Shown here: positions 1 to 8,478 of the stretch, piece by piece
Layout: each line of letters opens with the position of its first letter
How positions within the stretch are numbered: the first letter of the stretch is position 1
The notes under the pieces: generated by a model
What the model saw: only the letters and a program-made list of their open reading frames with translations
Told to the model about the DNA's origin: nothing
The model's database searches: none
DNA from: Shimia sagamensis
GTDB taxonomy: Bacteria > Pseudomonadota > Alphaproteobacteria > Rhodobacterales > Rhodobacteraceae
NCBI RefSeq assembly: GCF_900182745.1
Contig: NZ_FXTY01000002.1
Coordinates: 620,001 to 684,000, forward strand
Direction of reading: 5' to 3'
Length of the DNA: 64,000 bases
Translations under genes and position numbers: made by a program

Positions 1-5
1 GGATT

Positions 6-899
6 ATGGCGCGGGAGGAGGCCATCCGTCAGGTACGGCTGATTGCGTCGGCGTCCGAAGATGTCACGGGTGTTTTTAAGAATCGCCTGAAACGCAGCGC
101 CATTTCAGTTTCCCGATGGGCATCCAAACATCCTCTGCAGATTGAGAAAATCGACGCCTTGAAAAGCGACTTGGAGCGTCTGAGTTCACGGGTTGAGGAA
201 GACGATTTTCAAACACCCTATCCATGGAACCAATTGATGGAATGGGCGGCCACACATCTTAGTACCGAAGGGCAGGAGCTACTGGCGTCGCTGATATTGG
301 AACCCTATCCAGATTTGGTGGATCCGCTTGTCACCAGCATGGCGGACGCCAGCCCTGCCGTGACCACCATCGACGGCGCGATGCCGATTGGTGACGTGAA
401 CAGCCTTCTTGAGCAAAGTTTCGGTTGGGCGTTTGAGTATGATTGGCAGTCCCCCCGCAACTGTGCACGCGCTTGGTATGTGTCCGAAGAAAAGCTGGAG
501 CCGCGACTGGGAGAACGGTTTGAAGAGCCGATTGCCCCCTATGAGCAACCTTTGGCACCAGCCCGTGATGCGGCACAGGCCTACAACGCATTGAAAAATT
601 GGCCTGAGACGTCCGAGATAGCCGAATTCCTGCAACGTCACCCTGAACACCGCCATACCATACGACGCGCGCAACTGAGCCAAAGTGCCCCCTATGGCGA
701 AATTCGCGACAACACGATCGCAGTCGATGTGCTGCCAATTGACATGCTGCGCGCAAAACTCTCTTTTTTTGGCGCAACACATTTTGACCCAAGGTCAGAC
801 CGCTGGGTCCGAATTTGTATGTTCGCCGGTGCCCCATATCCCGAGACCCTGTCTGAAGCCAACGCCGATGATTGGGTGTATCCGGAGTTGGCCCCATGA
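6..899 (+). CDS. Uncharacterised protein, start possibly beyond window edge
   Basis: A 297-residue open frame that I do not recognise. It is mostly acidic and shows no signal peptide or membrane segment. The N-terminal third is helical and charged, with a run that could form a short coiled coil at residues 40-65. The C-terminal part is rich in proline and aromatic residues. The frame is also open through the first bases of the window, so the true start may lie upstream and the ATG at position 6 is provisional; no ribosome binding site can be seen. Its TGA overlaps the ATG of the next gene (ATGA), so the two are probably translationally coupled. The downstream DUF3726, Ldh-family dehydrogenase and BCCT genes suggest a role linked to uptake or oxidation of a small organic acid or amine, but this is context only. 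Confidence 0.6.
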   Translation: MAREEAIRQVRLIASASEDVTGVFKNRLKRSAISVSRWASKHPLQIEKIDALKSDLERLSSRVEEDDFQTPYPWNQLMEWAATHLSTEGQELLASLILEPYPDLVDPLVTSMADASPAVTTIDGAMPIGDVNSLLEQSFGWAFEYDWQSPRNCARAWYVSEEKLEPRLGERFEEPIAPYEQPLAPARDAAQAYNALKNWPETSEIAEFLQRHPEHRHTIRRAQLSQSAPYGEIRDNTIAVDVLPIDMLRAKLSFFGATHFDPRSDRWVRICMFAGAPYPETLSEANADDWVYPELAP

Positions 900-1534
900 C
901 CATGTACTTGACTGTGTCCCTAAACGAGGTCGAAGCAACCGCGAAGAAAGCTGCACGCGGCGCGGGTTTCACCTGGGGCATGGCAGAAGAGGCCGCCAAG
1001 GCCACGCGCTGGCTTTGTGGAAACGGGGTCAACGGTTGCGCGGAACTCTCCCGACTGTTGTCGATCAAAGAGCGCAACATTGAGCGCACTCCAATTAAAG
1101 AGGCCGGGGTTTGGGAAGCCGCTTCTGGACCTCTCTGCCCTATAAACGTGGGCGCGTGTATGGCTGATCAAGCGCATGAAATAAGTGCGGAAGGTTGGCA
1201 AGTGAACGATGTCGCTTGCCCTGCCTTCCTGATGCCTTTTGTGGCCGACATTGCCGCAAAGACAGGACAAACTGTCGGTCTGGTGGGGCAAGAATTCACT
1301 TTGGTGACCGACGGTAATCACCAGCACCTCACCGGAAAGGTGCCTGCTCATGGTGTCTCGATGGTCATCCGACCAACCCAAAAGACGGTACTCCCCAGTG
1401 GCGGCTTCACCCGCGTCACGTCCACAGAAGCAGATTGGGCCGTGCTGCAAACACTGGCGTATCGCACCTATGCACCAGCAACCGAAGCGTCTCGTATGAC
1501 GGGCGCGGGCGCGGGAATTACTGACAACGACTAG
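896..1534 (+). CDS. DUF3726-family protein
   Basis: A 212-residue soluble protein starting at the ATG that overlaps the previous stop. The N-terminus has the DUF3726 look: a short beta strand, then an AKKAARGAGFTWGMAEEAAK segment near residues 10-30, followed by a tryptophan-containing helix. DUF3726 has no assigned biochemical function; it is known mainly from Rhodobacteraceae and relatives. The gene ends 14 bases before an Ldh-family oxidoreductase, so the three genes from the left edge plus the BCCT transporter look like one operon. No catalytic motif can be assigned from the sequence. A longer reading from position 872 is possible but overlaps the upstream gene more and has no advantage. 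Confidence 0.75.
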   Translation: MTMYLTVSLNEVEATAKKAARGAGFTWGMAEEAAKATRWLCGNGVNGCAELSRLLSIKERNIERTPIKEAGVWEAASGPLCPINVGACMADQAHEISAEGWQVNDVACPAFLMPFVADIAAKTGQTVGLVGQEFTLVTDGNHQHLTGKVPAHGVSMVIRPTQKTVLPSGGFTRVTSTEADWAVLQTLAYRTYAPATEASRMTGAGAGITDND

Positions 1535-1548
1535 ACGAGGACACCAAC

Positions 1549-2556
1549 ATGGAAACCAGAACGCTAAGCCTTGCTGAAATCGAAGATTTAAGCCTGCGTG
1601 CATTGGTGGCCGCTGGCACCTCAGTTGAAAATGCCCGCCCCCTTGCGGTGGCCACCGCGGCAACCGAGGCTGACGGGATATCCAGTCATGGTCTGGCCTA
1701 TATTCCAATATACTGCGAGCACGTGATTTGCGGCAAAGTAGACGGCCAGGCAACACCGAAGCGTGAAACCACGGCTCCCTCTGTCATCACCGTCGATGCC
1801 GCAACAGGATTTGCCCACCCGGCAATCGACTTAGGTTTTGATGCCTTGGTCCCACTTGCCCGGACACAGGGAATAGCGGCACTGGCAGTAAACAATAGCT
1901 ATAATTGTGGTGTTCTTGGGTATCACACACAGCAACTGGCCAAAGCGGGCCTGGTGGGACTTGGATTCACCAATGCGCCAGCCTCAATTGCACCCTCAGG
2001 TGGGTTCAAGCCAGTGGTTGGAACAAATCCATTTTCAATTGCTGTACCCGGTGCCGGCGGAGATCCCGCGCTGTTAATCGATCAAAGCGCCAGCACAATT
2101 GCCAAAAGCGAGGTCATGAAGCGCGCCCGGGAAGGCAAACCCATCCCAGTGGGTTGGGCGCTTGATAGTGAGGGGCAACCGACAACGGATCCTGCCGTTG
2201 GCCTAAAGGGCTCCATGGCCCCGTCCGGTGGCTACAAAGGCGTCGGAACGGCTTTGCTTGTTGAGCTTATGGCTGCAGCCCTTACCGGGGCCACGTTAGG
2301 TATCGATGCCTCGCCTTTCTCGGGCACCGCAGGCGGGCCACCTCGCACCGGGCAATTCTTCATCGCAATAGATCCGATAGCGACATCAGGTGGCGGGTTC
2401 GCAGCCTTGGTTGCGCGGCTCACAGACACAATTCACGCGCAAGACGGCGCGAGACTTCCCGGCGATGGCCGCAACAAGCACCGCATACAAGCCCGCATAG
2501 ACGGGGTGGCGGTGAATGTGGCGACGCTGGAAAAAATTGAAACCATTATCGGCTGA
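1549..2556 (+). CDS. Ldh-family NAD(P)-dependent 2-oxoacid/imine reductase
   Basis: A 335-residue member of the malate/L-lactate dehydrogenase family (Ldh_2), cytosolic. Visible family signatures are GISSHGL near residue 43, carrying the catalytic-type histidine, the GTNPFSIAVP segment near residue 159, and the glycine-rich KGSMAPSGGYKGVGTALL segment near residue 220. Members reduce 2-oxoacids or cyclic imines such as delta1-piperideine-2-carboxylate and delta1-pyrroline-2-carboxylate, or oxidise ureidoglycolate or sulfolactate. The substrate cannot be fixed from sequence. The start follows a purine-rich stretch (GACGAGGACACC). A BCCT transporter 58 bases downstream suggests that the substrate comes from an imported quaternary amine, betaine-like compound or cyclic imino acid; that is inference. 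Confidence 0.85.
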   Translation: METRTLSLAEIEDLSLRALVAAGTSVENARPLAVATAATEADGISSHGLAYIPIYCEHVICGKVDGQATPKRETTAPSVITVDAATGFAHPAIDLGFDALVPLARTQGIAALAVNNSYNCGVLGYHTQQLAKAGLVGLGFTNAPASIAPSGGFKPVVGTNPFSIAVPGAGGDPALLIDQSASTIAKSEVMKRAREGKPIPVGWALDSEGQPTTDPAVGLKGSMAPSGGYKGVGTALLVELMAAALTGATLGIDASPFSGTAGGPPRTGQFFIAIDPIATSGGGFAALVARLTDTIHAQDGARLPGDGRNKHRIQARIDGVAVNVATLEKIETIIG

Positions 2557-2614
2557 TCTGGCGCGGGAGGGCGCAGAAAGGGTCGACGGATTTTGACATT
2601 CAGGGAGGAAACGC

Positions 2615-4450
2615 ATGTCAATTAAACCACCGTTTACAGAGGTCGAGGTCAACAGAGCCGCGTCCGGATTTTATGAAGGACACAGCGTCGAAATTGCGCT
2701 TTTGTCCAAAGCAATCTTGGTTGGATTGGTGCTTTGGGCACTTGTCTGGCCAGCAAACGCAAATGGGGTATTGGGCAGTCTGAACTGGCAGCTGTTGGAA
2801 AGCTTCAACACGTTCTACATCATTATTGTTGGTTTCTTTGCATTCTTCTTGTTTGTGCTCGCAGCACTCCCCCAAACCGGAAAGCGCATAATGGGGCGCC
2901 CGGGAGAAGGCACGGAGTTCTCAAATTTCTCTTGGTTTTCCATGATGTTCGGCGCCGGTCTCGGCGTGGGATTGATGGTGTTTGCAACAGCAGAGCCACT
3001 TGGCTTGTGGGGCTCAAACCCAGTGGTTGTCGCGGGTGATGTGGCGGGCAATACAGAAGATGCGCTGAAATCTGCATATCGCTATACCTTTGCGCATTAC
3101 GGCTTCCACGCTTGGGCAATCTATGTGGTGACAGGGCTGTCTCTTGCTTACTATGCCTACACCCGTGGAATGCCGCTGACGATCCGGTCCGCACTCACCC
3201 CCCTGTTTGGCCCGCTTATGAATGGCCCGCTGGGCCATCTTGTGGATGTTTTGGGTGTGGTTGCCACCATTCTTGGCGTCTCTGTTACAATTGGCTTCGG
3301 CGTGTCTCAATTCATTGACGGCATGTATGCAATCACCGGCATGAGCTGGATGATGGATATGAGCGGCGAAGCACCAGCTCCGGGTACCGTTGGATTGATC
3401 GCCGGTTTGTTGGTGATTATGGGCTTGTCCATTGTGTCGGCCGTTTCTGGCGTGGGCAAAGGTGTGAAATACCTTTCCAACCTGAACTTGGTTCTGTCGC
3501 TTATCCTGCTGTTTGTCTTTGTTGTTTTCGGCTCATTCCTGTTTGCCATGACCACCTACGCAACGGCGCTTGTCGACTATCTGTTGAACTTTGTGTCGCT
3601 GAGCTTTGGCGCATACGGACCGCAAGCCGCCGGAGATTTTGCCGCTGCTTTGCCAAGTGAGGCTGCACCATTTGCAGATGCTCTTCAAGGTGGTGCCACC
3701 AACGCATGGGGATCCTTTGACAGCTTCAAGTCTGGTCTTGAGGGCGATGCTGCCGCATTATCAGATTCTGTACTTCAGTCAGCTTATGCAGCTGGTGAAC
3801 CTGGCCGCCAATTTGGCTGGCAAGCCGGTTGGACCACGTTCTATTGGGCGTGGTGGATTGCCTTCTCTCCATTTGTTGGTCTTTTCTTGGCCCGCATCTC
3901 TCGCGGTCGCACCGTGCGGGAATTCATCGTGGGCTGCATGTTTGCGCCAGCGCTTGTTTGTTTTGCTTGGATGACAATTCTGGGTGGAACCGCCATTGAT
4001 CTTGAACTCACAGGTGGCGCGGAAGGAGCCATCATCGGAGCGTCAAATACTGCAAAGCTGTTTGTCACACTGGGCGAAATGCTGTCTGGCGGTCTTCTCA
4101 GCGCCATCACTGTTATGTGCGTCGTGCTGATTATGACCTTCTTGGTGACCTCCGCGGATTCTGGCATTCTGGTGATGAACACCATCATGTCTGGTGGTGA
4201 TCAAGAAGTTGGCAACAAACACAAAGTGGTCTGGGGTGTCATACTCACTGCGGTCATTGGCACATTGCTGATTGCGGGAAAAACCAATGGTGGCGCTGAT
4301 CCAATGGAAGCTCTCAAGAGCGCCATGATCATCGGTGCCCTTCCTTTCACCATTGTCATGGGGTTGATGTGCATCTCCCTTGCCAAAGCGCTGTTCCGTG
4401 ATGGTCAGAGAGACAAGCTCAACGAAACCGTGGTTGCTCCCGGCGAGTAA
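2615..4450 (+). CDS. BCCT-family betaine/carnitine/choline-type transporter
   Basis: A 611-residue inner-membrane transporter of the betaine/choline/carnitine (BCCT) family with about 12 hydrophobic segments. The glycine-rich GAGLGVGLMVFATAEP segment near residue 112 and the aromatic WTTFYWAWWIAFSP signature near residue 408 are the family hallmarks; the aromatic box binds trimethylammonium groups. BCCT proteins import glycine betaine, carnitine, choline, ectoine or DMSP using sodium or proton gradients, or exchange substrates. Length is slightly above the usual 500-550 because of a loop of about 70 residues around positions 330-400, rich in Ala, Ser and Gly, just before the aromatic signature. 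A strong AGGAGG site precedes the ATG. It is the last gene of the left operon, followed by a hairpin. Carnitine is a candidate substrate because a carnitine-degradation cluster lies 37 kb away, but nothing here proves it. Confidence 0.9.
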   Translation: MSIKPPFTEVEVNRAASGFYEGHSVEIALLSKAILVGLVLWALVWPANANGVLGSLNWQLLESFNTFYIIIVGFFAFFLFVLAALPQTGKRIMGRPGEGTEFSNFSWFSMMFGAGLGVGLMVFATAEPLGLWGSNPVVVAGDVAGNTEDALKSAYRYTFAHYGFHAWAIYVVTGLSLAYYAYTRGMPLTIRSALTPLFGPLMNGPLGHLVDVLGVVATILGVSVTIGFGVSQFIDGMYAITGMSWMMDMSGEAPAPGTVGLIAGLLVIMGLSIVSAVSGVGKGVKYLSNLNLVLSLILLFVFVVFGSFLFAMTTYATALVDYLLNFVSLSFGAYGPQAAGDFAAALPSEAAPFADALQGGATNAWGSFDSFKSGLEGDAAALSDSVLQSAYAAGEPGRQFGWQAGWTTFYWAWWIAFSPFVGLFLARISRGRTVREFIVGCMFAPALVCFAWMTILGGTAIDLELTGGAEGAIIGASNTAKLFVTLGEMLSGGLLSAITVMCVVLIMTFLVTSADSGILVMNTIMSGGDQEVGNKHKVVWGVILTAVIGTLLIAGKTNGGADPMEALKSAMIIGALPFTIVMGLMCISLAKALFRDGQRDKLNETVVAPGE

Positions 4451-4458
4451 ACCAACAC

Positions 4459-4487
4459 GCCAAGCGGGGGTTTTGGCTCCGCTTGGC
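4459..4487 (+). terminator. Hairpin after BCCT gene
   Basis: Nine bases after the BCCT stop, GCCAAGCGG pairs with CCGCTTGGC to give a 9-bp stem around a G/T-rich loop. There is no clear U-tract after it, so it is only a probable transcription end or mRNA-stabilising hairpin. Confidence 0.45.
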
Positions 4488-4743
4488 GACAGCTACGCCA
4501 AGCCCCCGTAAAGTATTGAAGGCACACCGGCTGCTGTGCCCTTTTCACGGGTAACGTCGCGCACATCTTAAGGCTCTGTGTCGTCACTTGAAACGCGGCA
4601 GCACTTAATGCGCTCTCAACCCCAGGAATTAGGGGCGATTGATCCCGACATTTCTCTGTGCCGCCATGTCGCCGATCATTCGGAAGGTCTGCGACATGAC
4701 CGACGATTACTTGAATGGCCAACTGGAACTGCTGGGTGCGCGC

Positions 4744-4872
4744 TCAGATAAGGATGAATTCAAGCTTCCAGAGCGACTTCTGGATATTCTCTTCATCCGA
4801 ATATTGTTTGCGTGTGGCCCGCTTGAAGCCCTTGACGATCTTCTCGCCGGGGCTCTTCGTTGTATTTCTCAT
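4744..4872 (-). pseudogene. Fragment of IS transposase OrfA
   Basis: Reading leftward from the ATG at 4872, the first 30 or so residues (MRNTTKSPGEKIVK, then RATRKQYSDEE) match from memory the start of a common helix-turn-helix OrfA transposase of IS3-type elements in Rhodobacteraceae. After SDEE the family pattern is lost and the frame stops within 15 codons, so only the very N-terminus is left and the rest of the element is missing. No OrfB and no matching terminal inverted repeats are visible. It cannot be functional. The identification rests on recalled similarity of the short segment. Confidence 0.5.
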
Positions 4873-5016
4873 CGTCCACTCCTCGGTGGTTACGATGAGC
4901 CTTAAACTCTCTCTTATCAAATACCGCTGTTTGGACCCATAGGCGCTGACGTCAGACACCGTCCGGAAAGTCTTCAACGCGTGATTGGCGGCGGAAGGTG
5001 TTGCTGCCAATGAGCG

Positions 5017-5440
5017 TTACCGCTCCGCGACCATTGCTTTTGTGATTTCGTCAAGTGGGAGGCGTAACCAGTCTTTCAGGTGCAGCTCGAATTGCTGCCG
5101 GACGCCGAGCTTATGTGTTTCTGAACGCAACTTCGGGCGCACGAGGTAGGCATCCATCGCCACCTTAGGGTTGGCGCTCCAATTTAGATTTTCTTGCCAG
5201 CCCCCCTGCCCCATTCCAGAGCAGCCTGGCGAGCGACGTCCGCCGAGATCACCGGGAACCGCCCGATGACGACCCGCGCGTCTGCCGGCCAACGTTCTTC
5301 TGATAATACCAAGTCTTTGAATTCTTCCCCGCGAAGAGAACGGAACCTCTGACCTCACTGTCGCAATGTTTGCCGGTACCCGCTTTTATCTGTGGAACCT
5401 TACGGGCGAAGGTCTCTGTGAGTTTTGGAATTTTGTCGGC
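5017..5440 (-). pseudogene. Frameshifted tyrosine recombinase (integrase) remnant
   Basis: Three consecutive frames on the minus strand together spell the N-terminal part of a phage-type integrase. The first (about 5440-5290) has an arm-binding domain pattern: PKLTETFARKV, then DSEVRGSVLF and SKTWYYQKNVG. The second (about 5285-5195) continues with VVIGRFPVISADVARQAALE and then stops. The third (about 5190-5017) carries the start of the core-binding domain (AYLVRPKLRSETHKLG, then HLKDWLRLPLDEITKAMV). At least two frameshifts and a stop separate them, and the catalytic domain with the R-H-R-Y residues is absent. It marks an old integrated element; no tRNA gene or paired attachment sites can be seen beside it. 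Confidence 0.65.
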
Positions 5441-5537
5441 TTTTTGTCGGAACCGAACCGATACACAGTGATACCGTGTGGCGCATGATGCCATTCATTA
5501 TTAAATGAAATGAAGGATTTAGAAACTCCATGCAACC

Positions 5538-5563
5538 CCGAGAAAGTCACGTCACTTTCTCGG
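5538..5563. other. Perfect 10-bp-stem hairpin
   Basis: CCGAGAAAGT and ACTTTCTCGG form a perfect inverted repeat around a 6-base CACGTC loop. It lies between the integrase remnant and the minus-strand lyase operon, 139 bases beyond the end of the lyase gene. There is no U-tract on either side. It may be a terminator, or a recombination or attachment remnant. Confidence 0.4.
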
Positions 5564-5701
5564 AGGACTGAGGTCTTTCCATTACACTGCGCCCGCTCAA
5601 GGTCTGGTTGATGGATTTCAGCCTCTTAGAGAGGTCAAGAGGGTTCGCGCATTGAGCGTAAATTTCCCTCTCCTCACACCGCGCATCCGCAGGCGGCCCT
5701 T

Positions 5702-6526
5702 CTATTCTTGGGCCTCATGGATTGGGTTCTCGCCGGTATAGGTCCAGCGGTACTGCGGCGGAGTTGGGCCCTTGTTGCGCTCCGCCTGCCCCATCTGCTC
5801 CCATGCGTGGGCAATCACACCCACAGAGCGTGACAAACAAAACAGCCCACGCGCCAGAGGGCCTTCAAATCCAAGCTCGGCGTAGACCAAAGCGGTGGCC
5901 CCATCAATGTTCATCGGTACAGGTTGGCCTTTGCGGGTGTTGAGTTCTTTCTGCGTCGCACGGCCAATGGCGACAAAGCGACCTGAGACAACGCCGGATT
6001 TGGCGGCCTCCTCGATCAAGCTCAACAAACGCGGTGCGCGCGGGTCTTCAGGTTTGTGAAAGCGATGTCCAAAACCGGGGATGAATTTACCGCGCTCAGC
6101 TTGCCAGCGGTCAATCATCGCTGCGGTGGCCGCTTGCACATCCGCGCCTTGTTGCACAGCGAGATCAATCCAAGTGTAGAGTTCCACCGCCTGTTCGCCT
6201 GCGCCACCATGCACGTCATCGAGGAGATTTACCGCAGACGCCATGGCCCCGTTGAGACCCAATCCACAGGTCACCGCCATACGGGCGGCGGCAATTGAGG
6301 GTGCTTGTGGGCCATGGTCCACGGCCGCGACAAGCGCGCATTCCAACAAGCGGGCTTGGTCCGGCGTGGGCAAGTCACCCCGTGTCATCAGCCAGATCAT
6401 CTGGGGAAAGGTGACATTCCCGATCAACTCTTCGATTGGGTGCCCACGAAAGCGGATTTGACCTGGGGCCATGTCGATGATCGAAGTCGACCACCAGTCA
6501 GAAACATCGGAATTGGATCGGGTCAT
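5702..6526 (-). CDS. Citryl-CoA lyase-like (citrate synthase fold) enzyme
   Basis: A 274-residue protein of the short citrate synthase/citryl-CoA lyase type, much shorter than true citrate synthase (about 430). The PGFGHRFHKPEDPRAPRLL segment near residue 150 holds the citrate-synthase-like active-site histidine and following DPRA motif. An upstream GLGLNGAM segment and a DDVHGGAGEQA segment are also typical. Family members cleave or form (S)-citryl-CoA or related 3-hydroxyacyl-CoA thioesters. Its start overlaps the stop of the CoA-transferase gene (ATGA), so the two are co-translated. A likely scheme is CoA activation of a hydroxy-acid by the transferase and cleavage to acetyl-CoA plus an oxoacid by this enzyme; the actual acid is unknown. 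Confidence 0.8.
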   Translation of the reverse strand: MTRSNSDVSDWWSTSIIDMAPGQIRFRGHPIEELIGNVTFPQMIWLMTRGDLPTPDQARLLECALVAAVDHGPQAPSIAAARMAVTCGLGLNGAMASAVNLLDDVHGGAGEQAVELYTWIDLAVQQGADVQAATAAMIDRWQAERGKFIPGFGHRFHKPEDPRAPRLLSLIEEAAKSGVVSGRFVAIGRATQKELNTRKGQPVPMNIDGATALVYAELGFEGPLARGLFCLSRSVGVIAHAWEQMGQAERNKGPTPPQYRWTYTGENPIHEAQE

Positions 6527-7713
6527 ATCGCACCACCTTTCTGAAGCTCTGCAATTCTAGATTCTGAGAGACCAAGGTTGCTGTAAATGCTGGCATTATC
6601 CACGCCCAGCTCCGGTGGAGGACTGTCCACTGTCAACGGCGCACCGTCCATTTTGATGCCGGTTGTCACCACCTCAATGTCACGGCCAACGCCCGGTACA
6701 TCTGGGAACCTATGCAAGAACCCTCGGTCGGTGATTTGTGGCATGTCCAGCACTTCCGGCACTGTCAGCACCGCGCCCGCTGGCACACCAATTGTGTTGA
6801 GTTCTTTGGCCCAGTCCCGCGCCGGGCGCGTTTTGAGCACTGCTTCCAACTCAGCTTTCAGGGCCAATCGGTTTACCTTGCGGCTCTCGCGGGACGCAAA
6901 TTCAGGACGGTCACGCAAGGCGGCGAGTCCAAGGTGATCCGTTAGAAGCCGCCACTGTTCGTCTTTATTGGCGGCAATGTTGATCAAGCCGTCGCTTGCC
7001 TCAAACGCCCCGGACGGCGCGGAGGTCGGATTTTCATTGCCATTGGCCTGTGGCGGGACACCTGCAATCAACAAATTGGACACAGCCCACCCCATGGTTG
7101 CCAAGACCGATTCCAGCATGGAGACATCCAGAAATGTGCCGCGTGGTGTGGCGTTCAGCGCAGCAGAAATGGCAAACGCTGCGGTGATGCCGCCCACGGT
7201 GTCAGCAATTGGGTACCCCACCCGCAAAGGCGCACTGTCTGTATCACCGGTCACCGACATCACACCTGAGGTGCCCTGAATGATCTGATCGTATGCGGGC
7301 CTTTGTTTCCATGGGCCGTCTTGGCCGAAGCCGGAAATGGCGCAGTAAATCAGATCCGGTTTGATCGCTTTGAGGTGGTTATAGCCCACGCCCAACCGGT
7401 CCATTACACCGGGGCGGAAGTTCTCAACCACCACGTCAGCGGTGGCGACAAGCTTCACAAACAGCGCTTTCCCATCAGGGTTTTTCAGGTTCACCGTGAC
7501 CGATTTCTTACCCGCATTCTGGGCAAGAAAGGACACGCCCATGTTGTTTTGGCTCAATTCGGGATCCGCCCCCAACTGCCGTGCAAGATCACCGCGCCCC
7601 ACCGCTTCAACCTTGATCACCTCAGCGCCCATGTGGGCCAGTTGATGACAGGCAAAGGGGCCTGCAAGCACATTGGTGAGGTCCAATACGCGAATGTCCG
7701 TGAGTGGTTTCAT
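6523..7713 (-). CDS. Class III (CaiB/BaiF) CoA-transferase
   Basis: A 396-residue class III CoA-transferase. The N-terminus (LTDIRVLDLTNVLAGPFA) and the ADVVVENFRPGVMDRLGVGY segment near residue 100, with the family's conserved region before the ISGFGQDGP motif, are clear. The nucleophilic aspartate would be near residue 165 in the YDQIIQGTSG context. Such enzymes move CoA between a donor thioester and a carboxylic acid. I take the ATG at 7713 because AAAGGA lies six bases before it; a GTG five codons upstream would place that site inside the gene. It overlaps the lyase gene by four bases and is divergent from an IclR regulator, which probably controls it. Confidence 0.85.
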   Translation of the reverse strand: MKPLTDIRVLDLTNVLAGPFACHQLAHMGAEVIKVEAVGRGDLARQLGADPELSQNNMGVSFLAQNAGKKSVTVNLKNPDGKALFVKLVATADVVVENFRPGVMDRLGVGYNHLKAIKPDLIYCAISGFGQDGPWKQRPAYDQIIQGTSGVMSVTGDTDSAPLRVGYPIADTVGGITAAFAISAALNATPRGTFLDVSMLESVLATMGWAVSNLLIAGVPPQANGNENPTSAPSGAFEASDGLINIAANKDEQWRLLTDHLGLAALRDRPEFASRESRKVNRLALKAELEAVLKTRPARDWAKELNTIGVPAGAVLTVPEVLDMPQITDRGFLHRFPDVPGVGRDIEVVTTGIKMDGAPLTVDSPPPELGVDNASIYSNLGLSESRIAELQKGGAI

Positions 7714-7758
7714 AGGGTGTCCTTTCACCTGTGCAGCTAGACGGACGCCCTAATCAGT

Positions 7759-7782
7759 GCAACAAGTGGTCAAAGTTGTTGC
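7759..7782. promoter_or_regulatory. Inverted repeat, probable IclR operator
   Basis: GCAACAA and TTGTTGC form a perfect 7-bp inverted repeat separated by ten bases, in the 83-bp gap between the divergent CoA-transferase and IclR genes. Position and symmetry fit an operator for the adjacent regulator, about 15 bases upstream of its start. No binding data exist here. Confidence 0.5.
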
Positions 7783-7796
7783 GTAGAGTGGAACAG

Positions 7797-8474
7797 ATGG
7801 CAGAAACCCGCGTGGAATCCGTTGAGAAAGCCCTGTCGATTTTGGAAGCGTTTTCGGGTGAGCAGCGTTCGCTGACACTGACGGAAATCGCTAAGGAAAC
7901 CGGGCTCTATAAAAGCAATGTGTCGCGGCTAGCGTCGTCATTGGAGCGCTATGGCTATCTCAAACGCGATGCGGACCGGCGGTTTCGGCTGGGGCCAGCC
8001 TTGTGGCGGTTGGGCACGTTGTATCGGCGCAATTTTGAGATGGGCGATGCCATACGCCCTGTATTGCGGCAGTTGGTGGCAGACACCGGCGAGACTGCCT
8101 CTTTCTACGTGCTCGATCAGGATGAGCGGCTGTGTTTGTACCGGGAGAATTCACCAGAGCCGGTGCGCCACCATCTGGACGAAGGCGCGCGTTTGACCCT
8201 GCGCGCGGGCGCAGCGGGACATGTGTTGGCGGCGTTCAGTCTGCTAGATGCCGGAGCTAAAGCGCAGTTGGCGGCGGACGGCAGCTGTACCTCAGCCGGG
8301 GAACGCAATCCGCATATTGCCTCAGCCGCCGCGCCAATTGTGGATGCCGCAGGGCAGTTTCATGGGGCATTGGCCGTATCCGGCCCATTGGAGCGGCTGA
8401 GTGGCGACGCGCTGGAAATGGCACGCCTGCGGGTATTGCTTGCCGCCCGTGAGTTGAGCCGCGACATTCTCTAG
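7797..8474 (+). CDS. IclR-family transcriptional regulator
   Basis: A 225-residue IclR regulator. Residues 5-65 form the winged helix-turn-helix (VESVEKALSILEAFS, then LTLTEIAKETGLYKSNVSRL), and the rest is the IclR effector domain with the GETASFYVLDQDERLCLYR segment near residue 100. IclR proteins usually sense a catabolic intermediate and control adjacent genes. I choose the ATG at 7797 because it gives the standard short N-terminus; the frame is open upstream but that stretch has no family resemblance and covers the palindrome. It is divergent from the CoA-transferase/lyase pair and is their likely regulator. Confidence 0.9.
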   Translation: MAETRVESVEKALSILEAFSGEQRSLTLTEIAKETGLYKSNVSRLASSLERYGYLKRDADRRFRLGPALWRLGTLYRRNFEMGDAIRPVLRQLVADTGETASFYVLDQDERLCLYRENSPEPVRHHLDEGARLTLRAGAAGHVLAAFSLLDAGAKAQLAADGSCTSAGERNPHIASAAAPIVDAAGQFHGALAVSGPLERLSGDALEMARLRVLLAARELSRDIL

Positions 8475-8478
8475 ACCG

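Larger units (their letters stand above)
4451..5701. other. Gene-poor scar with mobile-element remnants
   Basis: About 1.25 kb without an intact gene. It holds a hairpin after the BCCT gene, an unassignable stretch at 4490-4740, a short transposase OrfA fragment on the minus strand, a frameshifted integrase remnant on the minus strand, and a perfect 10-bp-stem hairpin at 5538-5563. Open frames of 60-110 codons occur on both strands but none has a convincing start plus recognisable protein. An 88-codon plus-strand frame at 4639-4905 lies mostly antisense to the transposase fragment and I do not call it. The region looks like a decayed insertion site between two unrelated operons. Confidence 0.6.

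Noticed and set aside
920-1756. 278-codon minus-strand frame
   Set aside because: Runs opposite to DUF3726 and the Ldh-family gene; arginine/proline-rich and unlike any family.
4639-4905. 88-codon plus-strand frame in the scar region
   Set aside because: Mostly antisense to the transposase fragment, without ribosome site or family pattern.
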